The notes below the pieces were generated by a model. The model ran no database searches. It was not told the origin of the DNA and was given only the letters and a program-made list of their open reading frames with translations. From Brachybacterium sillae (GTDB taxonomy: Bacteria; Actinomycetota; Actinomycetes; Actinomycetales; Dermabacteraceae), in the NCBI RefSeq assembly GCF_025028335.1, contig NZ_JAFEUW010000001.1, positions 1,054,001 through 1,118,000 on the forward strand: a stretch of DNA of 64,000 bases, read 5' to 3'. The position numbers and the translations under genes are program-made. Shown piece by piece: positions 48,609 through 57,329 of this stretch (its first letter is position 1; the number at the start of each line of letters is the position of its first letter).

Positions 48609-49129
48609 CCCGTCCACGGGGCGCCGGAGCGCGCCCGAGAGGCGGCATCGAGGCGCTCCAGCATCCGCCGGGCAGCCGCCCGGCCCGACGCATCGTGCGC
48701 CTCGATCCGCGGCGGCCGGGCCGGATCGTCGCGGGTGAGGCGGAAAGAGCCGGCTTGATCGGGCAGCGGATCGACGTGCCCGATCGGCCCGGTGATGAGG
48801 TCGCGGGGGACGGGATCGAGACCGAGCTGCGCGGCCGCTCGGCGGGTGCGCTCACGGCGCGCGGCGGGCCGGCGGGCCGCGGGGATGCGCAGGCCCCCGG
48901 CGATCAACCGCCGGGTCAGCTCCGCATTGCCGACCATCACCACCCCGGCCTCCCGCAGCCGGGTCTCGGCACCCATCGGCCAGTCGTAGTGGTCGAGATC
49001 GAAGGACCGGGGCGGCACGCCCGCCTGTGCGGCCGTCGCGTGGAGCTCCTCCAGGGAGGTGTCGGAGACCAGGTGCCCCCACAGGGTGCCGTGGCGGGGC
49101 CAGCGGGGCGTGTCGGCATAGACCGTCAT
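48581..49129 (-). CDS. DUF4031 protein
   Basis: A 182-residue cytosolic protein. The N-terminal half (MTVYADTPRWPRHGTLWGHLVSDTSLEELHATAAQAGVP...FDLDHYDWPM) is a DUF4031 domain. The C-terminal half is polar and Arg/Ala rich. Function is unknown, though DUF4031 proteins have small-hydrolase-like features. The real start overlaps the DUF418 gene stop by ATGA; a much longer frame upstream is a shadow of that gene. Its 3' end overlaps the convergent kinase gene by 28 bp. Confidence 0.8.
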   Translation of the reverse strand: MTVYADTPRWPRHGTLWGHLVSDTSLEELHATAAQAGVPPRSFDLDHYDWPMGAETRLREAGVVMVGNAELTRRLIAGGLRIPAARRPAARRERTRRAAAQLGLDPVPRDLITGPIGHVDPLPDQAGSFRLTRDDPARPPRIEAHDASGRAAARRMLERLDAASRARSGAPWTGQVMDGPSS

Positions 49130-50325
49130 ACGCGGCCCAGACGCCGCAGCACCATCTCCAACGGCCCGCGACGGCCCGTGCGGGCGAGGAGCACGGCGAG
49201 CGCCAGGGTGAGCAGCCAGATGCCGAGGCTGATGACGGTGGCGGTGGCGGAGCCGACGGTGCCGCCCAGGCCGAGGCCCCACGCCGAGTACAGCGGCGCG
49301 GCGATCAGCGACTGCGCCACGTAGGCGGTGAGGGAGATCCGGCCGAGCGCGGCGAGCGGCTGCAGGGCCCGGCGGGATGCGGGCCGGTCGGCCAGCAGCG
49401 CGCACAGGGCGGCGATGCCGGCGGCGCCCGCCACGCCGGTGACCTGGTGCAGCACCCCGAGCAGGCCGAGCACGATCTCCGCCAGCGGGGAGCCGGCACC
49501 CGTGCCCGGCATCGCCCCGGGGGCCGCACCGGGCGCCGGCACGAGGGACGGGACGGCGAGGATCGCAGCGAGCGGCAGGGCACCGAGCACCGACGCGACC
49601 AGACCCCACAGGGCGAGGCGACGCAGCCACGGCCGCCACCGGGCGAGGTCCTCGAGGAACCGGACGCGGGCGGCGAGGGCCCCGAGTGCCAGCGGGGTGA
49701 GCAGGCCGATGTCGGCCAGGGGCGCGGTGAGCAGGGACCATCCCAGGGCCTGGCCGCGCTGCAGCAGGGACTGGCCGTAGGTGGGGGCGACGACCTCCGG
49801 GACGACGGGCGGCACCAGGCCGGACACGAGGCCGGAGGTGCCGTCGAACCAGCCCCAGGCGACCAGTCCGAGGACGCCGACGAGAGAGGTGAGGCCGAGC
49901 ACCACCGGGTGACGGGGGATCAGCAGCACCAGCAGCAGCCCGAACAGGGCGTAGGCGTGGACGATGTCGCCGCTGAACAGCAGCAGCCCGTGCAGCAGAC
50001 CGATCCCCAGCAGCACCAGGCAGCGGCGCCACAGCAGCAGCCGGGTGAGGGGGGCGCGGTCGCCGCGGTCGTGGGAGCGCCGCCACAGCACCCCGAGGCC
50101 CCAGCCGAACAGCAGTGCGAACAGGGGCAGCAGCCGGTTGTCGACGAGGACCGCGGCGAGGACATCGGCGGCGCGGTCCCACGGCACCGTGGTGCGCTGC
50201 TTGAACAGCACTGTCTGGTCGGAGCCGCTGAGGTAGTGGACGGTGTTGGCGATGACGATGCCGAGCAGCGCGAGGCCCCGTGCCGCGTCCGGCCCGATCA
50301 GGCGCGGGGCCGGCGGGGTGGTCAT
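49126..50325 (-). CDS. DUF418 polytopic membrane protein
   Basis: A 399-residue membrane protein with about ten helices. The N-terminal GPDAARGLALLGIVIANTVHYL and the C-terminal ALGRISLTAYVAQSLIAAPLYSAWGLGLGG are family landmarks of DUF418, which shares the acyltransferase-3-like layout. Activity unproven. The ATG overlaps the upstream RNase HI gene stop (ATGA) and the stop overlaps DUF4031 (ATGA), so the three genes are coupled. Confidence 0.82.
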   Translation of the reverse strand: MTTPPAPRLIGPDAARGLALLGIVIANTVHYLSGSDQTVLFKQRTTVPWDRAADVLAAVLVDNRLLPLFALLFGWGLGVLWRRSHDRGDRAPLTRLLLWRRCLVLLGIGLLHGLLLFSGDIVHAYALFGLLLVLLIPRHPVVLGLTSLVGVLGLVAWGWFDGTSGLVSGLVPPVVPEVVAPTYGQSLLQRGQALGWSLLTAPLADIGLLTPLALGALAARVRFLEDLARWRPWLRRLALWGLVASVLGALPLAAILAVPSLVPAPGAAPGAMPGTGAGSPLAEIVLGLLGVLHQVTGVAGAAGIAALCALLADRPASRRALQPLAALGRISLTAYVAQSLIAAPLYSAWGLGLGGTVGSATATVISLGIWLLTLALAVLLARTGRRGPLEMVLRRLGRV

Positions 50326-51239
50326 GCGGGGGTTCCCTGGTGGTGGCGCAGCAGCCAGCGTCCGCCGTCGCGCACCCACACCGAGGAGCGGCGCACCAGA
50401 CGGTCAGCCCGACGGTCGTCCCACCGCACGAGCATCACGCCGGGGGCGATCTGTTCGGTGACCAGGTTCTCCGGCTGGGCGGGAGGATCCAGGGGCCCGA
50501 GGAGGTCGAGGATGCCCTGCCGGTCGTAGGCGCGGCCGGAGGCACCGATCTCGGTGGCGTGCGGGTGCACGAGACGGGCGGCGGCCTCGCGGCTCGAGCG
50601 GACGTCGTCGCGCAGGAGGGCGAGCTCAGCGGTGGCGACCTCGTCGGCGGCGATGTCGGCCACGGGGTCGATCGCAGGGCCGGTCTGCGGGTCATCCCCC
50701 AGCAGTGAGAGCAGGTCGCCCTCACCCGCCGTGGCGGCGCTCGGGGCGGGTGTCGGGGCGGTGGGCGCCGGGCCGCCGCGATACCCGGGTCCGACCTGCG
50801 GAGCGGTGCCCTTCTGGTAGGCGGTGGCGACGGCGCGGGCGCGCTCGTCGGCGGCCTCGTTCATGCGGTGCCCGGCGTGGCCGCGCACCCACTCGAACTC
50901 CACGCTGCGGCCCGCCAGCGCGGCATCGATCGCCTTCAGCAGGTCGACGTTCAGCACCGGCTTGCCGTCCTTCTTGCGCCATCCCTTGCGCTTCCAACCG
51001 GGCATCCAGCGGGTCACGGAGTTGATGACGTACTGGCTGTCGCACAGGATCCGCAGGTGCTGGTCGGCGTCGACGGCGGTGGCCTCGAGCAGGTCGAGCA
51101 CCGCCTTCAGCTCGCCCATGTTGTTCGTCCCGTGGGGCCAGCCGCCGGCGCGCCAGGTGTCGTCGTCGATGTACCAGGCCCAGCCGGCCGGGCCGGGGTT
51201 CCCGAGGGCGGAGCCGTCTGCGGCCGCGGTGATCGTCAT
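50322..51239 (-). CDS. Ribonuclease HI fused to an NTF2/DUF4440-like domain
   Basis: A 305-residue two-domain protein. Residues 1 to about 145 are RNase HI: Asp8 in ADGSALGNPG, Glu in NNMGELKAV, Asp in CDSQYVINSV, and the HxxxNEAADERA segment, together the metal-binding active site that cleaves RNA in RNA-DNA hybrids. A Pro/Ala/Thr-rich linker follows, then about 120 residues (ELALLRDDVRSSREAAARLVHPHATEIGASGR...QGILDLL...VWVRDGGRWLLRHHQGTPA) resembling a DUF4440/SnoaL-type fold. The fused domain's role is unknown. The start has GACAAT 7 nt upstream (leaderless). First gene of the RNase HI-DUF418-DUF4031 operon. Confidence 0.87.
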   Translation of the reverse strand: MTITAAADGSALGNPGPAGWAWYIDDDTWRAGGWPHGTNNMGELKAVLDLLEATAVDADQHLRILCDSQYVINSVTRWMPGWKRKGWRKKDGKPVLNVDLLKAIDAALAGRSVEFEWVRGHAGHRMNEAADERARAVATAYQKGTAPQVGPGYRGGPAPTAPTPAPSAATAGEGDLLSLLGDDPQTGPAIDPVADIAADEVATAELALLRDDVRSSREAAARLVHPHATEIGASGRAYDRQGILDLLGPLDPPAQPENLVTEQIAPGVMLVRWDDRRADRLVRRSSVWVRDGGRWLLRHHQGTPA

Positions 51240-51246
51240 GCGACCC

Positions 51247-51252
51247 ATTGTC
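51247..51252 (-). promoter_or_regulatory. Leaderless -10 element for the RNase HI operon
   Basis: GACAAT on the minus strand, 7 nt before the ATG at 51239. Confidence 0.4.
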
Positions 51253-51342
51253 CCGCACGGGGTGCGACGGGGCAGGATGGCGCCCCGTGCACGAGGGGGC
51301 GGCGGCCCTGCGTGCTGATGTCGGGACGCCTCACCCGCCAGC

Positions 51343-52416
51343 TCAGGCGGGGGCGTCGAGCGCGGTCCGCAGGATCGTCGCGACCTCCAGCATGGCGCGG
51401 CGGGAACTGCCGCCCGTGCCGAGGGTGTTGCAGAACGGGTGGACGAGTCCGGGCCAGCAGCGCTCCGACACCCGCACATCGGCCTCCCGCAGGCGCGCCG
51501 CCATGTCCCGGGACTCATCGCGCAGCGGGTCGAAGCCCGCGTATGCCAGGTGGGTGGGCGGCAGGCCGCGCAGATCGGGATCCCGCAGCGGCGACACCCG
51601 CGGATCGTCGGGCCCGACTCCCCCGGTGCCGGCCTCCGGCAGCAGCTGCCGCACATACCACTCGAGGTCGGGGACGGTGAGGAAGTAGCCGTCGTGGAAC
51701 AGGGTGCGGGAGCGGCGCCGGGAGGCGAGGTCCAGCCACGGGGACAGCAGCACCAGCTGGGCAGGGGCGGGCAGGCCACGATCCCGGGCGGTGCGCGCCA
51801 CGTGCACGGCGAGGTTGCCGCCGGCGGAGTCACCGGTGACGGCGATCCGCGGGGACAGGCCCAGACGCTCCGCCTGTGCGAGGGCCCAGCCGTAGGCGGT
51901 GACGGCGTCGTCGTGGCCTGCGGGGAACGGGTGCTCCGGGGCGAGGCGGTAGTCCACCAGAAGAACGGCTGCCCCGGAGTGATGCGCGAGGAACCGCGCC
52001 AGCGGCATATGGGACTCGATCGAACCGAGAGCGAACCCGCCGGCGTGGAAATGGACGATCAGCGGTGGGCGCCCGGCCGCGGCCGGCGGCCGCACCAGGC
52101 GCACCGGGATGCCCCCGTGATCCGCGGGAACCGTGTGGTCCTCGATCCCGCCGACCGGCAGCGGCCGCCCACCGAACTGCCAGGCCTCATGGTCCATGGT
52201 GCGGCGAGAGACCTCCACGGGCTGCGAGGCGAACGGCTTCGGCGGGGAGAGCGACAGGACCCGCAGACCGATCCGCACCTCCGGGTCGAGGACCTGGCCG
52301 TCGACCGTCCGCGCGGGACCCGCGAGTAGCCGCAGCACGGGGCGAGGCAGAGCAGCGAGGACCCCGACGGCGGCGCGCATCACACGATCCGCCGGGGTGG
52401 GGCGCAGCGCGGTCAT
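51343..52416 (-). CDS. HSL-type alpha/beta-hydrolase (esterase/lipase family IV)
   Basis: Carboxylesterase of 357 residues. The oxyanion motif reads FHAGGFALG, where most of the family has HGGG; the nucleophile elbow is GDSAGGNLA; DYRLAPEHPFPAGHDDA, Asp in DPLRDE and His in GLVHPF complete the HSL layout. The N-terminal 70 residues are helical and may form the substrate cap. The ATG follows GGGAAGGGAG, with a longer upstream frame rejected. Substrate unknown. Divergent from the OPT gene; its own promoter is predicted at 52443-52448. Confidence 0.88.
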   Translation of the reverse strand: MTALRPTPADRVMRAAVGVLAALPRPVLRLLAGPARTVDGQVLDPEVRIGLRVLSLSPPKPFASQPVEVSRRTMDHEAWQFGGRPLPVGGIEDHTVPADHGGIPVRLVRPPAAAGRPPLIVHFHAGGFALGSIESHMPLARFLAHHSGAAVLLVDYRLAPEHPFPAGHDDAVTAYGWALAQAERLGLSPRIAVTGDSAGGNLAVHVARTARDRGLPAPAQLVLLSPWLDLASRRRSRTLFHDGYFLTVPDLEWYVRQLLPEAGTGGVGPDDPRVSPLRDPDLRGLPPTHLAYAGFDPLRDESRDMAARLREADVRVSERCWPGLVHPFCNTLGTGGSSRRAMLEVATILRTALDAPA

Positions 52417-52442
52417 CGGTGACTCCCTTCCCGGGTAGGTCC

Positions 52443-52448
52443 AGCGTA
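52443..52448 (-). promoter_or_regulatory. -10 element for the HSL hydrolase
   Basis: TACGCT on the minus strand, about 27 nt before the ATG, leaving a short leader with a Shine-Dalgarno sequence. Confidence 0.4.
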
Positions 52449-52476
52449 CGAGACGGCGTGGACACCGACGGCGCGG

Positions 52477-52482
52477 TAGGCT
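52477..52482 (+). promoter_or_regulatory. -10 element for the OPT transporter
   Basis: TAGGCT, with a leader of roughly 75 nt. The Shine-Dalgarno GAGGAG lies in a small inverted repeat GAGGA-GCC-TCCTC (52552-52564). Confidence 0.35.
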
Positions 52483-52564
52483 CCCCTCGTCCCTTCCCCG
52501 GTCCCGCGTCGGCGGGGCCGACCCCCGCGCCCTCCCCCGGGCGCCTGACCCGAGGAGCCTCCTC

Positions 52565-54556
52565 ATGTCGGCAGCAGTTCCGACGAGCTCCCCCACGCCC
52601 CGCACCAGCGGTCTGCGCGAGCTCACCCTCCGCGGCGTGATCATCGGCGGCATCATCACGCTGATCTTCACCGCGGCCAACGTCTACCTGGGCCTGAAGG
52701 TGGGCCTGACCTTCGCCACCTCCATCCCGGCGGCGGTCATCTCCATGGCGATCCTGCGGAACTTCCGCGATCACACGATCATGGAGAACAACATCGTCCA
52801 GACCATCGCCTCGGCGGCGGGCACCCTCTCCGCGATCATCTTCGTGCTGCCGGGTCTCGTCATCGTCGGCTGGTGGACCGGTTTCCCCTACTGGACCACC
52901 GTGGCGGTGTGTCTGCTGGGCGGCACGCTCGGCGTGATGTTCTCCATCCCGCTGCGCCGCGCCCTGGTGACCGGCTCCGACCTCCCCTACCCGGAGGGTG
53001 TCGCCGCCGCGGAGGTGCTGAAGGTCGGTAACGCCCACACCGGCGCCGTCGAGTCCAAGCGCGGCCTGCGGGCGATCCTCGTCGGCTCCCTCGCCGCCGC
53101 CGGGTTCAACCTGCTCGCGAACCTGAAGCTGATCGGGTCGTCCGTGGAGCGGGCGTTCCGCGTCGGCGCCGGCGGCACCATGGTCGGTGCCAGCCTCTCG
53201 CTGGCTCTCATCGGCGTCGGCCACCTGGTCGGCATCACCGTCGGCATCGCCATGATCATCGGCATGGTCCTCAGCTACTTCGTGCTGCTGCCCATGCGCT
53301 CCGCCGGGCAGGTCGGCCAGGGTGACCTGATGGAGACCGTCGGCGGGATCTTCGGCTCCGATGTGCGCTTCATCGGCGCCGGCGCCATCGCCGTGGCGGC
53401 GATCTGGACGCTGCTGCGGATCCTCGGGCCGATCGTCCGCGGCATCACCCAGAGCCTCGCCTCCAGCCGCGCCCGGAAGGCCGGCACCGAGGTGGACGTC
53501 ACCGAGCGCGACATCCCGTTCCCGGTGGTCGCCGGGGTGACGCTCGCCTCGATGCTGCCGATCGCCGGGCTGCTGTGGTTCTTCGTGCGCGACACCGCCC
53601 TGGTCGGCAGCGTCGGCGGGCTGATCCTCGTCAGCATCCTGTACATCCTGCTGCTGGGCCTGCTCATCGCCTCCGTCTGCGGATACATGGCCGGTCTGAT
53701 CGGCGCCTCCAACAGCCCGATCTCGGGCGTGGGCATCCTGGTGGCCCTCACCGCCGCCCTGGTGGTGAAGGCCGTCGCCGGTGGCGCCGACACCTCCGCG
53801 CTGGTCGCGTACACCCTGTTCACCGCCGCGGTGGCGTTCGGCATCGCGACCATCTCGAACGACAACCTGCAGGACCTCAAGACCGGCCAGCTGGTGGGCG
53901 CCACCCCGTGGAAGCAGCAGGTGGCGCTCGTGATCGGTGTGGCCTTCGGCTCCCTGATCATCCCCCCGGTGCTGGGCCTCATGGCCACCGCCTTCGGGTT
54001 CGCCGGAGCACCCGGGGCCGGTGAGAACGCCCTCGCCGCGCCGCAGGCCTCCCTGATCTCCTCGCTGGTGGAGGGCGTGCTCGGCGGTGACCTCGACTGG
54101 GGTCTGCTGGGCCTGGGTGCGCTGATCGGCGCCGTCGTGATCGTCATCGACGAGGTGCTGCGGGCCGTCTCCCGTCGCTCCGAGCGCAAGCTCGCACTGC
54201 CGCCGCTGGCGGTGGGCATGGGCATGTACCTGCCGATGGCCATCACCCTGATCATCCCGCTGGGTGCCCTCATCGGCATGCTGTACGACCGCTGGGCCGA
54301 CCGCGCCCGCGATCCGGAGCTGGCCAAGCGCCTGGGCGTGCTGATGGCCACCGGTCTGATCGTCGGTGAGTCCCTGTTCGGAGTGCTGCTGGCGGGCATC
54401 GTCGCGGCCACCGGCAACGACTCCCCGCTCGCGATCATGCCGCAGGGTTTCGCCCCGATCGCGACCGTGCTCGGTGTGCTGGTGTTCGCCGCGACCGTCG
54501 CGGCGCTGTACCTGTGGGTGCGCAAGCTGTCCGAGCGTTCGGCGCTGGAGCACTGA
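52565..54556 (+). CDS. OPT-family oligopeptide/metal-chelate transporter
   Basis: Secondary transporter of 663 residues with about 16 hydrophobic segments. The start (STPTPRTSGLRELTLRGVIIGGIITLIFTAANVYLGLKVGLTFATSIPAAVISMAI) is the hallmark OPT N-terminus, and ALVTGSDLPYPEGVAAAEVLKVG and YMAGLIGASNSPISGVGILVAL are further family blocks. Bacterial OPT proteins import oligopeptides or possibly iron complexes; neither is shown here. No regulatory gene is adjacent. It is followed by a terminator hairpin at 54577-54620. Confidence 0.92.
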   Translation: MSAAVPTSSPTPRTSGLRELTLRGVIIGGIITLIFTAANVYLGLKVGLTFATSIPAAVISMAILRNFRDHTIMENNIVQTIASAAGTLSAIIFVLPGLVIVGWWTGFPYWTTVAVCLLGGTLGVMFSIPLRRALVTGSDLPYPEGVAAAEVLKVGNAHTGAVESKRGLRAILVGSLAAAGFNLLANLKLIGSSVERAFRVGAGGTMVGASLSLALIGVGHLVGITVGIAMIIGMVLSYFVLLPMRSAGQVGQGDLMETVGGIFGSDVRFIGAGAIAVAAIWTLLRILGPIVRGITQSLASSRARKAGTEVDVTERDIPFPVVAGVTLASMLPIAGLLWFFVRDTALVGSVGGLILVSILYILLLGLLIASVCGYMAGLIGASNSPISGVGILVALTAALVVKAVAGGADTSALVAYTLFTAAVAFGIATISNDNLQDLKTGQLVGATPWKQQVALVIGVAFGSLIIPPVLGLMATAFGFAGAPGAGENALAAPQASLISSLVEGVLGGDLDWGLLGLGALIGAVVIVIDEVLRAVSRRSERKLALPPLAVGMGMYLPMAITLIIPLGALIGMLYDRWADRARDPELAKRLGVLMATGLIVGESLFGVLLAGIVAATGNDSPLAIMPQGFAPIATVLGVLVFAATVAALYLWVRKLSERSALEH

Positions 54557-54576
54557 GCCCGGCCGACTGCGCGACA

Positions 54577-54620
54577 CCGACGGCCCGTCGTCCCGCTGCT
54601 GCGGGGTGGCGGGCCGTCGG
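54577..54620 (+). terminator. Compound hairpin terminator after the OPT gene
   Basis: Outer 11-bp stem (54577-54587 with 54610-54620) encloses a small inner stem CCCGC/GCGGG (54592-54596 with 54601-54605). The remaining 54621-54807 region contains only a possible -10 at 54682-54687. Confidence 0.75.
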
Positions 54621-54681
54621 CCTGTCGGGGTGGCCCTGCCGGGAACGTCACAGCCGGCCCGGCGTGCCGGGCCCGGGCGGG

Positions 54682-54687
54682 TAGTGT
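54682..54687 (+). promoter_or_regulatory. -10 element for the DEAD-box helicase
   Basis: TAGTGT gives a leader of about 115 nt before the TTG start. Long leaders are common for RNA helicase genes, but no structure was resolved. Confidence 0.3.
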
Positions 54688-54807
54688 CGAGGATCTGCGC
54701 CGTCCAGCCCTGCCACGGCGCGCGCCCGACCCGGGCGTCCGACTCCCCGCGCGCCCTGGCGCCGGGTCGAGGTCGCGACCGGCAGGCCGTCATCGAACGG
54801 ACCCCCT

Positions 54808-56133
54808 TTGACCTCCACCGATTTCGCGCGCCTCGGCGTGCCCCCTGTCCTGATCGAGGCGCTCGCGCCGCAGGGCATCACCTCCCCCACCCCCATCCAG
54901 CAGGCGACCCTGCCGGATTCCCTGGCCGGCCGGGACGTGCTCGGCCGCGGACGCACCGGCTCCGGGAAGACCTACGCCTTCCTGCTGCCGACCGTCGCCC
55001 GCCTGCTGGCCCAGCCGCGCCGCCGCCAGGCCCGTCGACCCCGGGCGCTGATCCTCGCACCCACCCGGGAACTGGCCAGCCAGATCGGCGAGTCGCTCGC
55101 CCCTCTGGCCCGGGCAGCCGAGCTGCGGTACGCCGTCGTGTTCGGCGGGGTCGGCCAGAAGCCCCAGGTGGATACCCTCACGGGCGGTATCGACGTGCTC
55201 ATCGCCTGCCCCGGCCGGTTGCTCGACCTCATGGGCCAGGGCCACGCGGATCTCTCCGCCGTGGAGATCACCGTGCTGGACGAGGCCGACCACATGAGCG
55301 ACATGGGGTTCCTGCCGATGGTGCGGCGGATCCTCGACCGCACCCCGCGGCGCGGTCAGCGAATGCTGTTCTCCGCCACCCTCGACGGCGGGGTGCGCAC
55401 CGTCGTGGACCGGTACCTGCACGACCCGGTGACACACTCCGCCGATCCGGCGACCTCGCCCGTCGGCACCATGGACCATCACGTCCTGGAGGTCACCCCG
55501 GAGACCCGCTTCGACGTCATCCGGGATCTGGCCGCCGCCCCCGGCCGCACCATCGTCTTCACCCGCACGAAGTACGGCGCCAAGGGCATGACCCGCAAGC
55601 TCAACCGCTCCGGGGTGGCGGCCGTGGAACTGCACGGCAACCTCTCGCAGAACGCACGGGTGCGCACCATGGAGGCCTTCGAATCGGGTGCCGCGACCAC
55701 GCTGGTGTGCACCGACATCGCCGCCCGTGGCATCCATGTCGACGATGTCGGCCTGGTGGTGCACGCCGACCCGCCAGCCGAGCACAAGGCCTACCTGCAC
55801 CGCAGCGGCCGCACCGCCCGCGCCGGCTCCGACGGCACCGTGGTGACGGTGCAGCTGCCGGAGCAGCGCAAGGACGTGGCCGGGCTCATGCGTCAGGCGA
55901 ACATCCGCCCCACCCACCACCAGGACGTGCATGCCGGCAGCCCGGTGCTGCAGGAGCTCGCGCCCGGCGAGCGGCAGATCTCCGAGGTGGCCACGGACCC
56001 GGCACCGGCCCCGCAGCAGACGGGCACCGGCGGTGGGCGCGGGCCCGGTGGAGGCCGCACAGGCGGCGGGCGTGGCTCCGGCAGCGGGCGCCGTCGTCGG
56101 CGCGTTGCGGGCCAAGGCCGCCCTCGCGGGTGA
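54808..56133 (+). CDS. DEAD-box RNA helicase
   Basis: ATP-dependent RNA helicase of 441 residues. Q motif (FARLGVPPVLIEALAPQGITSPTPIQ), motif I GRTGSGKT, Ia APTRELASQ, II VLDEADHM, III SAT, and in the second lobe IVFTRTK, TDIAARGIHVDDV and HRSGRTARAG are all present. The C-terminal tail is rich in Gly and Arg (GGGRGPGGGRTGGG), an RNA-binding extension usual in cold-shock or ribosome-assembly helicases. No ATG fits the start; TTG 54808 is used, and upstream sequence does not show a clear Shine-Dalgarno. Stands alone after a terminator. Confidence 0.93.
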   Translation: MTSTDFARLGVPPVLIEALAPQGITSPTPIQQATLPDSLAGRDVLGRGRTGSGKTYAFLLPTVARLLAQPRRRQARRPRALILAPTRELASQIGESLAPLARAAELRYAVVFGGVGQKPQVDTLTGGIDVLIACPGRLLDLMGQGHADLSAVEITVLDEADHMSDMGFLPMVRRILDRTPRRGQRMLFSATLDGGVRTVVDRYLHDPVTHSADPATSPVGTMDHHVLEVTPETRFDVIRDLAAAPGRTIVFTRTKYGAKGMTRKLNRSGVAAVELHGNLSQNARVRTMEAFESGAATTLVCTDIAARGIHVDDVGLVVHADPPAEHKAYLHRSGRTARAGSDGTVVTVQLPEQRKDVAGLMRQANIRPTHHQDVHAGSPVLQELAPGERQISEVATDPAPAPQQTGTGGGRGPGGGRTGGGRGSGSGRRRRRVAGQGRPRG

Positions 56134-56224
56134 CCGACCGGAGCCGCCCCACCGGTCCTGCCCCGGGTACCGTACGGGGGCGCCCCTCGGCCCCCGCACC
56201 CCACGCCCCGCCCCAGGAGGCACC

Positions 56225-57184
56225 GTGACCCCTTCTCAGCCCGTGGACCTCACCCGGTTCGCCTGGCTGTCGATCGCCGCTGCGATCGCCACCATCGCGT
56301 TGAAGACCGCCGCCTGGGCGATGACCGGGTCGGTCGGCCTGCTCTCCGATGCCGCGGAGTCGACGGTGAACCTGGTGGCCGCGATCGGCGCGCTGATCGC
56401 CCTGAAGATCGCGGCGAAACCCGCCACCGAGCAGTTCCTCTACGGGCGGGCGAAGGCCGAATACTTCTCTGCAGCGGTGGAGGGCGCCATGATCTTCGTG
56501 GCGGCCGCCGTGATCCTGGTGACGAGTGTGGAGCGCTTCATCCATCCGCGTCCGCTGGAGAATGTCGGCCCGGCGCTGCTGATCTCCGTGGCGGCGAGCC
56601 TGCTGAACGGTGTGGTGGCGGTGGTGCTGATGCGCGCCGGTGCGCGTCACCGGTCCATCACCCTCACCGCCGACGGCGAACACCTCATGACGGACGTGTG
56701 GACCTCCGTGGGCGTGCTGGTCGGCGTGGGGCTGGTGTGGTTGACGGGCTGGGACCGTCTCGATGCCGTGGTGGCCTTCGCCGTGGGTGTGAACATCATC
56801 GTGACCGGCATCGGGTTGATGACCGAGTCGATCTCCGGATTGCTCGACAAGGTGCTGCCGGAGGAGGACAACGCCGTGATCACGGAGATCCTGCGGCGCC
56901 GCACCGACGGTCAGGTGACGTTCCACGGCCTGCAGACCCGCGAGGCGGGGCAGCAGAAGTTCATGAACGTGCACGTGCTGGTGCCCGACGACTGGACGGT
57001 GAAACAGGGCCACGACTACATCGACGGCCTCGAGGACGAGCTGCGCGGCGCCCTGGAGGGGTTGCATGTGCTCACGCACCTGGAGCCCATCAGCGATCCG
57101 GCGTCGTACATGGACATCCCCACGGCCTACATCCGTATCCACGACGACGACCACGATCCGACGGTGCCGCCCCGCGAGGATTGA
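56225..57184 (+). CDS. Cation diffusion facilitator metal exporter
   Basis: Membrane metal/proton antiporter of 319 residues with six helices and a C-terminal cytoplasmic domain. The metal site in helices 2 and 5 is represented by LLSDAAES and by GEHLMTDVWTSVG (His and Asp). The segment FLYGRAKAEYFSA follows helix 2 as usual, and the C-terminal MNVHVLVPDDWTV...HVLTHLEP is the dimerising domain. Zn, Fe or Mn is possible; the motif alone does not decide. The GTG follows AGGAGG closely. It lies 91 bp after the helicase stop, perhaps with its own promoter. The last residues are acidic (HDDDHDP). Confidence 0.92.
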   Translation: MTPSQPVDLTRFAWLSIAAAIATIALKTAAWAMTGSVGLLSDAAESTVNLVAAIGALIALKIAAKPATEQFLYGRAKAEYFSAAVEGAMIFVAAAVILVTSVERFIHPRPLENVGPALLISVAASLLNGVVAVVLMRAGARHRSITLTADGEHLMTDVWTSVGVLVGVGLVWLTGWDRLDAVVAFAVGVNIIVTGIGLMTESISGLLDKVLPEEDNAVITEILRRRTDGQVTFHGLQTREAGQQKFMNVHVLVPDDWTVKQGHDYIDGLEDELRGALEGLHVLTHLEPISDPASYMDIPTAYIRIHDDDHDPTVPPRED

Positions 57185-57272
57185 GACCCGGCTCTCCGGT
57201 CTGCGGCCCGCGACGGGACGGACGTCACGGTCCCACTGATTCCTCGCCATTCCACTGCATTCGTGCAGGTCA

Positions 57273-57278
57273 TACGGT
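57273..57278 (+). promoter_or_regulatory. -10 element for the frameshifted secreted-protein gene
   Basis: TACGGT, about 50 nt before the ATG at 57330. The rest of 57185-57329 holds the hairpin at 57294-57321 and nothing else recognised. Confidence 0.35.
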
Positions 57279-57293
57279 GGCATGACGCTCCAC

Positions 57294-57321
57294 CCTTCGG
57301 TGGCGCCACCCCCACCGAAGG
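57294..57321 (+). promoter_or_regulatory. 10-bp hairpin covering the Shine-Dalgarno sequence
   Basis: CCTTCGGTGG (57294-57303) pairs exactly with CCACCGAAGG (57312-57321) over an 8-nt loop. The right arm contains most of GAAGGA, the only ribosome site for the ATG at 57330, so translation could depend on opening this stem. Confidence 0.5.
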
Positions 57322-57329
57322 ACCCCCGC

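Noticed and set aside
52187-54793. 868-codon minus-strand frame opposite the OPT transporter
   Set aside because: His/Asp/Gln/Gly-rich translation is the usual antisense of hydrophobic codons; it also runs through the HSL gene promoter.
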